From positions 62,001 through 126,000 of the forward strand of contig NZ_JAAAXJ010000004.1 in NCBI RefSeq assembly GCF_009910705.1: a DNA stretch of 64,000 nucleotides. Reading direction: 5' to 3'. Below are positions 9,400 through 18,146 of the stretch, piece after piece. The number at the start of each line of letters is the position of its first letter. Within the stretch, counting starts at the first letter, position 1. Under the pieces are notes generated by a model. It was not told the origin of the DNA, did not search any database, and saw only the letters and a list, made by a program, of their open reading frames with translations. Origin of the DNA: Microvirga arsenatis (GTDB taxonomy: Bacteria > Pseudomonadota > Alphaproteobacteria > Rhizobiales > Beijerinckiaceae). The translations under genes and the position numbers were made by a program.

Positions 9400-10885
9400 T
9401 CCGCTTTTCCGGCTGCAGTTCCACAATGTGCCCATAGGGTCCGACGACCCCAGCCCCCTCGGCAAAGCGCTTCTGCATGCCGCTGTCCACCTCGAGCGAA
9501 CCCATGAGGAAGAACTCGACATCGTTGCTGGGCTTGGTTCCATCCAAGGGCGTGCGGAGAGGCTGGCCGGGCTTGGCGGGCTTCACCAGACGCGGAGTGA
9601 CGATGATCACGAGATCCGTTTCCTGCTCCTGAAACCCGGACGAGCGGAAGAGCGCACCGATGATCGGCAGCTGGCCGATCCACGGGATCTGCTCCTGGTT
9701 CTTGGTGTGGCTGGTCTGAAGCAGGCCGGCGATCGCAAAGCTCTGACCATCGCGGATCTCGATGGACGTGCTCGCCCGGCGGGTGATGAAGGAGGGGATG
9801 GAGATCGCCCCGAGATCCAGGCGAACCGAAGGATCAACCTGGCTGACTTCCGGTTCGAGCTTGAGATTGATGAGGCCGTTCTCCAGCACCACCGGGGTGA
9901 AGTTCAGCCGTACGCCATATTCCTTGTACTCGACGGTGATCTTGTCGTCATAAGCCACCGGGATCGGCACCTCGCCGCCGGCAAGGAAGCTCGCCTTCTC
10001 GCCGGAGAGCGCGATGAGATTGGGCTCCGCGAGGCGTCGCGCGAGCCCCTTCTCCTCGAGCGCCTGCACCAGCACGTCGGCGCTGACGCCCCCACCCAGG
10101 AAGTTGGCGATCAGGGTACCGAACGGGGAGTTGCCGCTGGGAAGCAGGGGATTGAAGCGGATCACGCCGTCTTGGTTTTCTTGATCCCCGCGCGGCAGCC
10201 ACCCTCCGGTTCGCCCGTCGCGGCCCGGGGGCTGGCTCAAGCGCCGGCCGTACCAGCTGACGCCCAGCTCGCGCCCGGCATTCCGGTTGGCCTCGATGAA
10301 GCGCACCTCGAGCATGACCTGCTGGCCGCCCGTGACGCGAAGGGCGTTGATCACGCCCTCGGAGCCATACTGCTCGGCCATTTCCAGAGTTTTGCGCAGG
10401 GCGACGCCATCCGGCACGGTGCCGCTCAGGCGCAGCTTCCCGTTGATCGTCTCGACCCGAACATTGGCCTGCGGGATGACCTCGCGGATGGAATCCGCAA
10501 GGTCGGGGGTGTCGGCACCGACTTCCACATTGACGGTGCCGAGCAGTTCATCGCCGGCATCGTAGACGGCGACGTTGGTCCTGCCTTCAGCCTTTCCGAG
10601 CACGTAGAATGTCTGACTGGTCATGGGAACGGCATTCGCAACCTCCGGGTTGCCGACGACCACGCGGCCGATATTGGCCGCGGTCTTGGCCGTCATGAAC
10701 TGTCCCTTGGCCACATTGATCTCGCCGACCGCGCGTCCCTTGTTGAAGCGCAGGAAACGCTCCTGAGCCAGGGTCGGCGATGCGGCGACAAGCCATCCAC
10801 ACACCGCCGCGACGAGCATGGCGACGCAAGCTCGAACGCCTCTTGATGCGGCATGTCCGCATGCCCTGTTGTTCTTGGTGTCCAT
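9368..10885 (-). CDS. cpaC: Tad pilus outer-membrane secretin CpaC (RcpA)
   Basis: This 505-residue protein begins MDTKNNRACGHAAS with a signal peptide ending near SPTLAQ. It has the pilus-assembly N-domain (about 40-115; GRVVVGNPEVANAV and TNVAVYDAGDELL), a BON-like segment (about 118-185), then the secretin domain with VMLEVRFIEANR, VLVQALEEKGLARRLAEPNL and the C-terminal GQLPIIGALFRSS plus ETDLVIIVTPRLV. It forms the outer-membrane ring through which the Flp pilus exits. The Met at 10885 places the signal peptide correctly; the longer upstream frame is not signal-like. It is transcribed away from the rest of the pilus genes, with only the small lipoprotein gene behind it, which is an unusual layout. 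Confidence 0.94.
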   Translation of the reverse strand: MDTKNNRACGHAASRGVRACVAMLVAAVCGWLVAASPTLAQERFLRFNKGRAVGEINVAKGQFMTAKTAANIGRVVVGNPEVANAVPMTSQTFYVLGKAEGRTNVAVYDAGDELLGTVNVEVGADTPDLADSIREVIPQANVRVETINGKLRLSGTVPDGVALRKTLEMAEQYGSEGVINALRVTGGQQVMLEVRFIEANRNAGRELGVSWYGRRLSQPPGRDGRTGGWLPRGDQENQDGVIRFNPLLPSGNSPFGTLIANFLGGGVSADVLVQALEEKGLARRLAEPNLIALSGEKASFLAGGEVPIPVAYDDKITVEYKEYGVRLNFTPVVLENGLINLKLEPEVSQVDPSVRLDLGAISIPSFITRRASTSIEIRDGQSFAIAGLLQTSHTKNQEQIPWIGQLPIIGALFRSSGFQEQETDLVIIVTPRLVKPAKPGQPLRTPLDGTKPSNDVEFFLMGSLEVDSGMQKRFAEGAGVVGPYGHIVELQPEKRNVGKKISRKY

Positions 10886-11233
10886 GCTGCGAGATCCGCC
10901 TTTGCCCCTTTTCTTTTCTAGGTTGCGGCGGAAGACGGAGTCCATTCGGCCTAACGGTCTAGGCTCCTTCTGAGGAGATCTGCAGGGCGGTAAGCGGGCC
11001 GTCGCGTTCGAAAAGCATAAGCCGGATGGCCTATTCCAGGGCACCTCGTTTACCCTGTGCAACGGAAGGTGAGACATTTGACAGCACCCCGGGCCTGGAA
11101 GGCTTGCCGTCTGGGGAGATACATTGATACATCACCGCATGGCCCAGCCGAATGTGCTTTCGAGAAGAGCGGTGGGCCTCGTGGTCAAACGAACACCTGG
11201 GAAAACCAGGCAGAGGAAGACGGGGATCGATCC
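10886..11233. other. Divergent intergenic region between cpaC and tadD
   Basis: No convincing gene is present in these 348 bases. The region must hold promoters for cpaC (leftward) and tadD (rightward). A TTGACA hexamer at 11077-11082 could be a -35 element for the rightward genes, but no good -10 follows at 16-18 bases. I saw no clear inverted repeat or CtrA-type TTAA-N7-TTAA site. Confidence 0.5.
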
Positions 11234-11752
11234 ATGATGCGGCCATCGAAGCGCCCTTTGGCGGCCTGCCTGGTTATCGGCTCCCTGCTGCTTCTGACGG
11301 CCTGCAGTGCCGGCGCAGGGCTGTCGAGCTTCGGCGACGGCCTGAACGCCATCGAACTCCCTGCATCGGTGGAAACCTACCCCGACAGGGAGGTGCTGCA
11401 GGTGGCCAAGGCTCAATTCGCGGAAGGCAATTACGGCCATGCCGTCCGGTACTACGAGCGGGCTGTCGAGGTCGCTCCGAAGAATCCGGAGGCCTGGCTT
11501 GGCCTGGCGGCGTCCTATGACCGCGTCCGCCGCTTCGATCTTGCCGACCGCGCCTACCGCGAGGCCGGTCTCCTGATCGGCGACCGGGCCGAATACTACA
11601 ACAATGTGGGCTATTCCTACCTTCTGCGCGGCGACGCCGCCAAGGCGCGAGCCAACTTCCTGAAGGCCTACGAGATCGACCCCACCAGCGTCACGGTCAA
11701 CAACAACCTGGAAATGCTGCGGGACAATCTTTCGAAAAGTGGGAAGAGCTGA
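11234..11752 (+). CDS. tadD: TPR lipoprotein TadD-like, Flp pilus assembly
   Basis: A 172-residue predicted lipoprotein with signal peptide RPLAACLVIGSLLLLTAC (lipobox LTAC), followed by tandem tetratricopeptide repeats (about 55-160) in the pattern AEGNYGHAVRYYERAVEVAPKNPEAWLGLAASYD. TadD is thought to be the pilotin-like partner that brings the secretin to the outer membrane. ATG 11234 and 11237 are adjacent; a GGGGA lies about 8 bases upstream. It is divergent from cpaC and upstream of flp. The TPR unit near YYNNVGYSYLLRGD is well conserved. The identity as TadD rests on domain architecture and context. Confidence 0.85.
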   Translation: MMRPSKRPLAACLVIGSLLLLTACSAGAGLSSFGDGLNAIELPASVETYPDREVLQVAKAQFAEGNYGHAVRYYERAVEVAPKNPEAWLGLAASYDRVRRFDLADRAYREAGLLIGDRAEYYNNVGYSYLLRGDAAKARANFLKAYEIDPTSVTVNNNLEMLRDNLSKSGKS

Positions 11753-11949
11753 CGGCTGCCCCTCCCATGTTCGGGAAGCCCGATCTTTAGACTGTTCAGT
11801 CGAGAATTCCGCCGGACGTCCTAGGCCGTCAAGCTGAATGGACCGGCGCCTCAAGATGCTCCTTGATGGACGCAACACAGCCACGAGCGGTTGTGGGGGC
11901 TGCATCGACGATGTGGCAGGTCTTCAGGTTTATGTCGAGGAGTGAAACC

Positions 11950-12126
11950 ATGACGTCTCTCGTAACACGCTTCATCAAGGACGAATCCGGCGCGACTGCC
12001 ATCGAATATGGCCTCATCGCCGCCGGACTGGCCATTGTCGTTCTGGCTATTTTCGGTCAGGGGGGACAGGTCAATGACTTTCTGGACGCCGTCTTCGCGC
12101 GTCTCATGCAAAGCATTCCGCAGTAG
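11950..12126 (+). CDS. flp: Flp/Fap type IVb pilin
   Basis: The 58-residue prepilin MTSLVTRFIKDESGATAIEYGLIAAG has the short basic leader, cleavage after Gly in GATAIEYGLIA, Glu at mature position +5, and the adjacent Tyr typical of Flp pilins, followed by a single hydrophobic helix and a short C-terminal tail. It is the major subunit of the Tad pilus and is processed by the peptidase encoded next (cpaA). GAGGAG at 11937-11942 sits 7 bases before ATG 11950, which fixes the start. About 200 bases separate it from tadD, leaving room for its own strong promoter. Confidence 0.95.
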   Translation: MTSLVTRFIKDESGATAIEYGLIAAGLAIVVLAIFGQGGQVNDFLDAVFARLMQSIPQ

Positions 12127-12220
12127 GTTCGATGTTTCCGAGCGGGGAGCGAATGCTCCCTGCTCAACTCCTCAGCATTTACGTCTCTCTTCTCTCATCC
12201 ATATGGAAAAGGCAGACCCG

Positions 12221-12733
12221 ATGATTTCTGCCGTCGCAGCCCTTTCAGCCAGCCTGTGCTTTGCCGCAGCGATCCTTTGGGCTGCGTTCATGGATCTGAC
12301 CACGATGAAGATCCGGAACGAGATCATCGTCTTTCTCTTCGCAGTTTATGCGGCCTTGGCCCCGCTTGCCGGCTTCAGCGCCGTCCACATCGGCTTGAGT
12401 GCCGCTGCGGCATTCGCCGTTCTGGCAGGGATGTTCCTCTTTTTCGCTCTCGGCTGGATCGGCGGGGGCGACGCCAAGCTCGCTTCGGCAGTTGCCCTTT
12501 GGCTCGGCGCTGACCAAGCCCCTGCCTTCATCCTTTATACTGCCCTGTTCGGAGGCCTGATAACGCTTGCCCTCCTCCAGTTCAGGACCATGCCGCTTCC
12601 TGCCACATGCCAGCGGATGCCATGGGTCGTGAAGTTGCATCAATCCGGAGTGGGCGTTCCCTATGGAATTGCCATCGCATTGGCGGGTCTGCTGACCTTC
12701 ACGAAGACGCCTTGGGTCCTGGTCCTGTCATAA
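12221..12733 (+). CDS. cpaA: Prepilin peptidase CpaA (TadV)
   Basis: This 170-residue polytopic membrane protein has the two aspartates of type IV prepilin peptidases: the first in FMDLTTMKIRNE near the N-terminus and the second in GWIGGGDAKLASA. It cleaves and perhaps methylates the Flp prepilin at the inner membrane. As usual in Tad systems it lacks the N-terminal methylase domain of PilD. ATG 12221 (MISAVAALSASL) is preceded by an AAAAGG sequence; ATG 12203 would add six residues. It lies between flp and cpaB. Confidence 0.92.
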   Translation: MISAVAALSASLCFAAAILWAAFMDLTTMKIRNEIIVFLFAVYAALAPLAGFSAVHIGLSAAAAFAVLAGMFLFFALGWIGGGDAKLASAVALWLGADQAPAFILYTALFGGLITLALLQFRTMPLPATCQRMPWVVKLHQSGVGVPYGIAIALAGLLTFTKTPWVLVLS

Positions 12734-12766
12734 GATGAATACCTCCAAGCACCGAGGCCCCTGCCC

Positions 12767-13531
12767 ATGCTGCGCATCGTACTCCTGATTGTCGCTCTCG
12801 GCGCCGGAATCTTGGCCGGGTGGCTTGCCCTCTCTTTGAGGCCGAGCGCTGCCGTGGCCACCGTCGAGCCCCCGCGGCCCCAGGTCAAGATGACGGAAAT
12901 TCTTGTGGCGGCGGCTGACTTGCCGTTAGGGCAACCTTTGGACGAGAAGGCCTTTCGCTGGCAGGCCTGGCCTGCCGACGCCATAGGTGCCGGCTTCATC
13001 ACCCGTGCCGCCCAGCCGGACGCCGTAAAGGCCCTGAACGGCTTGTTGGTGCGCAATCCCTTCATCTCGGGCGAACCGATCCGGGAAGAGAAGCTGTCGC
13101 GCAGTTCCAACCTCCTTGCCTCGCTGCTCACCCCCGGCAAGCGGGCGGTTGCCATCCGCATCTCGGCGGAGAGCACGGCCGGCGGGTTCATTCTTCCGAA
13201 CGACCGGGTGGACGTGATCCATACGGGAAGCCGAACGGCTGAAGGGCAGAAGGACAACGTCAGCCGAACCCTGTTGAGCAATATTCGCGTCCTGGCGGTG
13301 GACCAGAACATGGTCGAGGCCAAGGGCAAGGGCGTAGCCGTGGGAAAGACGGCCACTCTCGAGCTCAGCCCAGCGGAGGCCGAGGTCATCGCCACCGCGC
13401 AAGCCTCAGGCAGCCTGTCCCTCGCCCTCCGCTCCGTTGCCGACATTCGCGACGAGACCTTGCCGAAGACCCCGACAAACCCTTCCGTGCGCGTCCTTCG
13501 GGCCGGGCAGAGCGAATTCGTGAAGTTCTAG
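12767..13531 (+). CDS. cpaB: Flp pilus assembly protein CpaB (RcpC)
   Basis: A 254-residue protein with one N-terminal membrane anchor (MLRIVLLIVALGAGILAGWLAL) and a periplasmic SAF-type domain starting at ILVAAADLPLGQPLDEKAFRWQAWP, followed by the RcpC-like portion (VAIRISAESTAGGFILPNDRVDVIHTG) characteristic of CpaB. The protein is thought to stabilise the secretin channel in the periplasm. It follows cpaA by 33 bases and precedes cpaE, the standard cpaABE order; cpaC, which usually comes between cpaB and cpaE, has been displaced to the minus strand. Confidence 0.94.
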   Translation: MLRIVLLIVALGAGILAGWLALSLRPSAAVATVEPPRPQVKMTEILVAAADLPLGQPLDEKAFRWQAWPADAIGAGFITRAAQPDAVKALNGLLVRNPFISGEPIREEKLSRSSNLLASLLTPGKRAVAIRISAESTAGGFILPNDRVDVIHTGSRTAEGQKDNVSRTLLSNIRVLAVDQNMVEAKGKGVAVGKTATLELSPAEAEVIATAQASGSLSLALRSVADIRDETLPKTPTNPSVRVLRAGQSEFVKF

Positions 13532-13583
13532 ACATGGCAGCGCTGAAGCCGGTTTGCACGGTTCAAGGCGGAGGATTCTCCCA

Positions 13584-14972
13584 ATGACGGACATGGCATT
13601 CGAGGCCGCCGGCGGCATCAACGGGGGGAAACCCGCCGAGCCGTCGAACGGCCTGCATGGATCCAAAACTATCGGATCGTTCCTGTCCTCTGATATTGGA
13701 GCCACCTCGGCGAACCGGGACGCCTCAGGCCCGAGGGAGAAGCTGAGAATCCCGCGGATCGCGATCGACGCCTTCTGCGACAGCTCAGATTTCGCCGCTT
13801 CCGTTCAGGAGATGGCCGCCGACCGCCTCATGGCGCGAACCCGCCTGACCGCTTACCAGGGCGGCATTACGGCAGCCATCCGTCACTACGAGCAGGCCCC
13901 TACTCCGAACCTCGTCATCGTGGAAAGCCGCTCCTCCGGCTCCGCCTTTCTCGCCGAGCTGGACCGGCTGGCGGAGGTCTGCGATGCCGGCACCAAGGTG
14001 ATGGCAGTCGGCCATACGAATGATATCGCCCTGTACCGGGAGCTCCTGAAGCGCGGTGTCAGCGAATACATGCTTGCGCCCGCCGATCCTATGGCCTTGA
14101 TCGCAGCCGTCTCCCGCATCTACGATGGGGTGAATGCCGACCGGCTGGGGCAGGTCTATGCCTTCATCGGCACCCGCGGCGGCACCGGATCCTCCACCAT
14201 CGCCCACAACGTGGCCTGGACCCTGGCGCGGCGCCTCAAGTCGGACGTCGTTCTGGCGGATCTGGACCTTCCCTTCGGAACCGCGAGCCTCGATTTCAAC
14301 GTCGATCCGAGCCAGGGGGTGGCGGAGGCGATCAGGGATGTGGGACGCCTGGACGAGGTTCTGTTCGATCGGTTGCTGACGAAATGCGGCGACAACCTCA
14401 GCCTGCTGTCGGCCCCTGGGGAACTCGGTGCAAGCTACGATCTGGATGGGGGGGCCATCGAGCGGCTCCTTGAGGTTGCGCAGTCGAGCGTGCCTTTCAC
14501 GATCCTCGACCTGCCGCATGCCTGGACCTCTTGGAGCAGGAGCACGTTGGCGGCGGCCGACGAGATCGTCATCACGGCGACGCCGGACCTTGCCAGCCTG
14601 AGAAATGCCAAGAACCTGGTCGCCGCGCTCAGGCAGGCTCGCCCTCACGACCCCCCTCCGAAGCTGGTGCTCAACCAGGTCGGGATGCCCAAGCGCCCGG
14701 AAATCAAGCCTGCCGAATTCGTCAAGGCCGTGCAGCTGGAGCCTGTCGCTTCCATCCCCTTCGAAGCGAGCCTGTTCGGAGCCGCCGCCAACAACGGAAA
14801 GATGATCGCGGAGGTCTCCTCGAAAGGCTCGGCAGCGAAGGCCTTTGGTGTCATCGCAGACGCGATGACCGGACGTCGCGAACAGACAAAAGGACGCAAT
14901 CGCTTCTTCGATCTCGGCTCCTTCTTCAGGAACGCAAAGAGCAAGCCCGGCCCCTCGTCAGGCAAGAGGTAG
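13584..14972 (+). CDS. cpaE: Pilus localisation ATPase-like protein CpaE (TadZ)
   Basis: The 462-residue product has an atypical receiver-like N-terminal region (about 50-185) and a MinD/ParA-like C-terminal domain. The P-loop reads GTRGGTGSST (196-205), lacking the Walker A lysine of true MinD/ParA proteins; CpaE/TadZ proteins commonly carry such a degenerate loop. ADLDLPFGTASLDFN corresponds to the Walker A-prime/switch I region. The protein positions the Tad machine, often at a pole. GCGGAGGATT precedes ATG 13584, so the longer frame from 13554 was rejected. It ends 4 bases before the convergent secretin-N-domain gene. Confidence 0.9.
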   Translation: MTDMAFEAAGGINGGKPAEPSNGLHGSKTIGSFLSSDIGATSANRDASGPREKLRIPRIAIDAFCDSSDFAASVQEMAADRLMARTRLTAYQGGITAAIRHYEQAPTPNLVIVESRSSGSAFLAELDRLAEVCDAGTKVMAVGHTNDIALYRELLKRGVSEYMLAPADPMALIAAVSRIYDGVNADRLGQVYAFIGTRGGTGSSTIAHNVAWTLARRLKSDVVLADLDLPFGTASLDFNVDPSQGVAEAIRDVGRLDEVLFDRLLTKCGDNLSLLSAPGELGASYDLDGGAIERLLEVAQSSVPFTILDLPHAWTSWSRSTLAAADEIVITATPDLASLRNAKNLVAALRQARPHDPPPKLVLNQVGMPKRPEIKPAEFVKAVQLEPVASIPFEASLFGAAANNGKMIAEVSSKGSAAKAFGVIADAMTGRREQTKGRNRFFDLGSFFRNAKSKPGPSSGKR

Positions 14973-14975
14973 CGT

Positions 14976-15422
14976 CTATTTGCCGGTGACCGTCGGAACG
15001 AGCCTGCATGTTTCCGAGCAGGAGAAGATCTGCTGCTCGGTCCCTTGATAGACCGTCGTCACCTGGTTGCTGTTGGCAAAGACATTGACAGCCAGGTTGG
15101 CGATCTCCTGCCCAGCCTCTCCGAACACGATCATGTTCGTCGTCCCAACGGCTTTGCCGGTGAGCACGATGGTATATTCGTCGCTGAGCGTGCCATCGAC
15201 GATTGCGGGATTGCCGATCACCACCGTGCGCGCTGGATGGGCGAAAGAAAGAATCCTGGCGAAGTCCAGGGTCACGCCGATGGAGCTGGAGGCTTTCCCC
15301 GCCATGAGGTCGGAGCTCAAGATCCGGCTTGCGCGAAGCTGCGGCTCGTCTGCCGCCGCTCCGCCGGCGAGGGATACAGCGCCTATGAGGCCGGCGAGGC
15401 AGATCCGGACAGGGCTCTTCAT
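14976..15422 (-). CDS. Stand-alone pilus secretin N-domain protein
   Basis: A 148-residue secreted protein: MKSPVRICLAGLIGAVSLAGGAAADE is a signal peptide. The body (about 30-115) aligns by eye with the N-domain of CpaC; compare VVIGNPAIVDGTLSDEYTIVLTGKAVGTTNMIVF with the CpaC segment GRVVVGNPEVANAV...TNVAVYDAGDELL. There is no secretin barrel. A pair of cysteines (FSCSETC) near the C-terminus could form a disulfide. It sits on the minus strand between cpaE and cpaF, convergent with cpaE and divergent from cpaF. It may bind the secretin or CpaB in the periplasm; this is inference. Confidence 0.82.
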   Translation of the reverse strand: MKSPVRICLAGLIGAVSLAGGAAADEPQLRASRILSSDLMAGKASSSIGVTLDFARILSFAHPARTVVIGNPAIVDGTLSDEYTIVLTGKAVGTTNMIVFGEAGQEIANLAVNVFANSNQVTTVYQGTEQQIFSCSETCRLVPTVTGK

Positions 15423-15636
15423 GCAATGAATCCAAACAATGCTTTCGCTACAAAGATCATTCCTTCCATATTGCAGCAATTAGGCCATATGGCTGATCGC
15501 TCTGGCACCGCTCTAGGCCAGCAAGCCGAGTGGACCCACCTCCCGGCAAGCCTTTTAAATGGAGCCTCGAAAGATGGGCTCGATCACCTCATGACCAGGT
15601 CTTCGAGCATGATGTGAAGGCGGGGCGTTAACTGAC

Positions 15637-17118
15637 ATGTTCGGCAAGAGAAGTCTCTCCGATGACCAGGTGTCCCGGTCTCCGGCACCCCTCCCCGCGG
15701 GGAAGGCCGAACCGGAGCTTCTGTCAGCCCCCTCTCCGGCGGCGAGAAGCGACGCGAAACCGCAATCGGCGCCGGCTCATGCCAAGCCCAGTCCGGAGGA
15801 CGCGGCTGCCGCTCCGTCGGTGTCCATCCGCAAGTCCGATCAATATTACGAACTCAAGAACCAGATCTTCAGCGCCCTGATCGAGGCCATTGACGTGGCG
15901 CAGCTGTCCAGAATGGAAAGCGCGCGGGCAAGGGAAGAGATCGGGGAGATCGTCAACGACATCATCACGGCCAAGCGGATCGTGATGTCGATTGCCGAAC
16001 AGAATGACCTTCTGCAGGACATCTGCAACGATGTCCTGGGCTATGGCCCCCTGGAGCCGCTCCTTGCCCGTGACGACATTGCCGATATCATGGTCAACGG
16101 CGCCGACTGCGTCTACATCGAGGTCGGCGGCAAGGTTCAGAAGACCGACATCCACTTTCGTGACAACGCGCAGCTTCTTCATATCTGCCAGCGGATCGTC
16201 AGCCAGGTCGGTCGTAGGGTCGACGAGTCGAGCCCGATCTGCGACGCGCGCCTTGCAGACGGGTCGCGCGTCAACGTCATCGCGCCGCCTCTTGCCATCG
16301 ACGGACCGAGCCTGACGATCCGCAAGTTCAAGAAGGACAAGCTTACCCTCGATCAGCTCGTCAAGTTCGGCTCCATCACGGCGGAAGGTGCGGAGATCCT
16401 CCAGATCATCGGACGGGTGCGGTGCAACGTCCTGGTCTCGGGCGGCACCGGATCGGGCAAGACGACCCTCCTCAACTGCCTGACCCGCTACATCGAGCCT
16501 GGAGAGCGTGTGGTCACCTGCGAGGATGCGGCAGAGCTGCAGCTGCAACAACCTCATGTGGTTCGTCTTGAAACTCGCCCGCCGAACATCGAAGGCGAGG
16601 GCCAGATCACCATGAGGGATCTGGTCAAGAACTGCCTGCGCATGCGGCCCGAGCGCATCATCGTAGGCGAGGTCCGCGGCCCAGAGGCGTTCGATCTCCT
16701 GCAGGCGATGAACACCGGCCATGACGGGTCCATGGGAACCCTGCACGCCAACTCGCCGCGGGAGGCGCTCTCGCGACTTGAGTCCATGATCACCATGGGC
16801 GGATACTCCCTGCCATCGAAGACCATCCGGGAGATGATCGTCTCTTCGGTGGACGTCATCATCCAAGCGGCCCGCCTGCGGGATGGCTCCCGCCGCATCA
16901 CCCACATTACGGAAGTTTTGGGCCTTGAAGGAGATGTGATCACCACCCAGGATCTCTTCGTGTATGAGATGCTCGGAGAAGATGCGAAAGGGAACATCGT
17001 CGGGCGGCATCGTTCCACGGGCATCGGACGTCCACGCTTCTGGGATCGCGCCCGGTACTATGGCGAGGAAAAACGGCTTGCTGCAGCCCTCGACGCGGCG
17101 GAGAAGTCCAATGCTTGA
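15637..17118 (+). CDS. cpaF: Tad pilus secretion ATPase CpaF (TadA)
   Basis: A 493-residue VirB11/GspE-type hexameric ATPase. Residues 1-65 are a Pro/Ala-rich tail; the ATPase core shows Walker A GGTGSGKTT (269-277), the Asp box CEDAAELQLQQPHVVRLE (about 295-312), Walker B RIIVGEVRGPEA (340-351) and the His box GHDGSMGTLHAN (361-372). It powers Flp pilus extension, and in Tad systems probably retraction too, at the inner membrane together with TadB and TadC. All catalytic motifs are intact. It begins the cpaF-tadB-tadC run on the plus strand. Confidence 0.97.
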   Translation: MFGKRSLSDDQVSRSPAPLPAGKAEPELLSAPSPAARSDAKPQSAPAHAKPSPEDAAAAPSVSIRKSDQYYELKNQIFSALIEAIDVAQLSRMESARAREEIGEIVNDIITAKRIVMSIAEQNDLLQDICNDVLGYGPLEPLLARDDIADIMVNGADCVYIEVGGKVQKTDIHFRDNAQLLHICQRIVSQVGRRVDESSPICDARLADGSRVNVIAPPLAIDGPSLTIRKFKKDKLTLDQLVKFGSITAEGAEILQIIGRVRCNVLVSGGTGSGKTTLLNCLTRYIEPGERVVTCEDAAELQLQQPHVVRLETRPPNIEGEGQITMRDLVKNCLRMRPERIIVGEVRGPEAFDLLQAMNTGHDGSMGTLHANSPREALSRLESMITMGGYSLPSKTIREMIVSSVDVIIQAARLRDGSRRITHITEVLGLEGDVITTQDLFVYEMLGEDAKGNIVGRHRSTGIGRPRFWDRARYYGEEKRLAAALDAAEKSNA

Positions 17119-17143
17119 ACACCCTGTGACGGGTACTTGACCC

Positions 17144-18139
17144 ATGCTGCCAGAGCATCTCGCCCCGCTTGCTGTTGTCCTGCTTGCGTTCTGTTGTGCG
17201 GCAGGAGTGGTGATCGCTCTGCTGTATCCGGTGATCGCCCGACGCTCCGAGAGCCAGAAGCGACTCGCTGCCATCATCGTCCCCCACAGCGTTGGAGGGC
17301 AGCTCATCAGTTCCGAGGATATCAGACGCAAAAAGGCTGTAGAGATTACGTTGCGTGAGCAGGAGGAGCAGCAGAAAGCTAAGAAAGGCACGAAGCTTAC
17401 CCTTACCGGTCGCTTGCGTCAGGCCGGATTGGGATGGAGCAAGAGCAACTACTATGCCTTGTGCGGAGTGTCCGCGGTCGTCGTCTTCCTGGTGGCTCTC
17501 GCACTCTTTGGCCTAGGCCCGGCTCCCGCTGCCGCCTTTGGGCTCACAGGAGGTCTTCTTCTCCCCCATCTGTATGTAGCGGCAGTGCTCAGCCGCCGCC
17601 TCAGGACGTTCTCCGAAGAGTTCCCGAACGCCGTCGACATCATCGTCCGCGGCGTTAGGTCAGGCCTTCCTCTTACCGACTGTCTGCGGATCATTTCGCT
17701 CGAGTCGCAAGAGCCTGTGCGCGGGGAATTCAAGGTGATCCTCGAAGATCAGACCATGGGCGTACCTATGGATCAGGCCGTCCAGCGGCTGCCGGAGCGG
17801 ATCCCTTTACCCGAAGCCAATTTCTTCGCAATCGTCATTGCCATGCAGAGCCGCACCGGCGGCAGCCTATCTGAAGCGCTTGGGAATCTGTCGAAAGTGC
17901 TGCGCGAGCGCAGAAAAATGCAGGGCAAGATCAAGGCTGCAAGTTCGGAAGCAAAAGCTTCTGCCGCCATCATCGGCAGCCTGCCCATCCTTGTGACCTT
18001 CATTCTCTACATAACCAAGCCCGACTATATCTCTCTCTTGTTTACAACCTTCATCGGCAACCTCGTTCTAGGGGTATGCGCCTTCTGGATGCTTGTTGGC
18101 ACTCTGGTTATGCGCAAGATGATCAACTTCGACTTTTGA
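17144..18139 (+). CDS. tadB: Inner-membrane platform protein TadB
   Basis: The 331-residue protein has an N-terminal membrane segment (LAPLAVVLLAFCCAAGVVIALLY), a basic linker (about 60-90), a second hydrophobic pair (about 105-150), a GspF/T2SSF domain (RTFSEEFPNAVDIIVRGVRSGLPLTDCLRIIS...GGSLSEALGNLSKVLRERRKM) and two C-terminal membrane helices. It forms the platform on which CpaF acts. It lies 25 bases after cpaF and 7 bases before tadC. The gene uses more A/T at third positions than cpaF or the second half of tadG. Confidence 0.95.
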   Translation: MLPEHLAPLAVVLLAFCCAAGVVIALLYPVIARRSESQKRLAAIIVPHSVGGQLISSEDIRRKKAVEITLREQEEQQKAKKGTKLTLTGRLRQAGLGWSKSNYYALCGVSAVVVFLVALALFGLGPAPAAAFGLTGGLLLPHLYVAAVLSRRLRTFSEEFPNAVDIIVRGVRSGLPLTDCLRIISLESQEPVRGEFKVILEDQTMGVPMDQAVQRLPERIPLPEANFFAIVIAMQSRTGGSLSEALGNLSKVLRERRKMQGKIKAASSEAKASAAIIGSLPILVTFILYITKPDYISLLFTTFIGNLVLGVCAFWMLVGTLVMRKMINFDF

Positions 18140-18146
18140 GGCGGCG

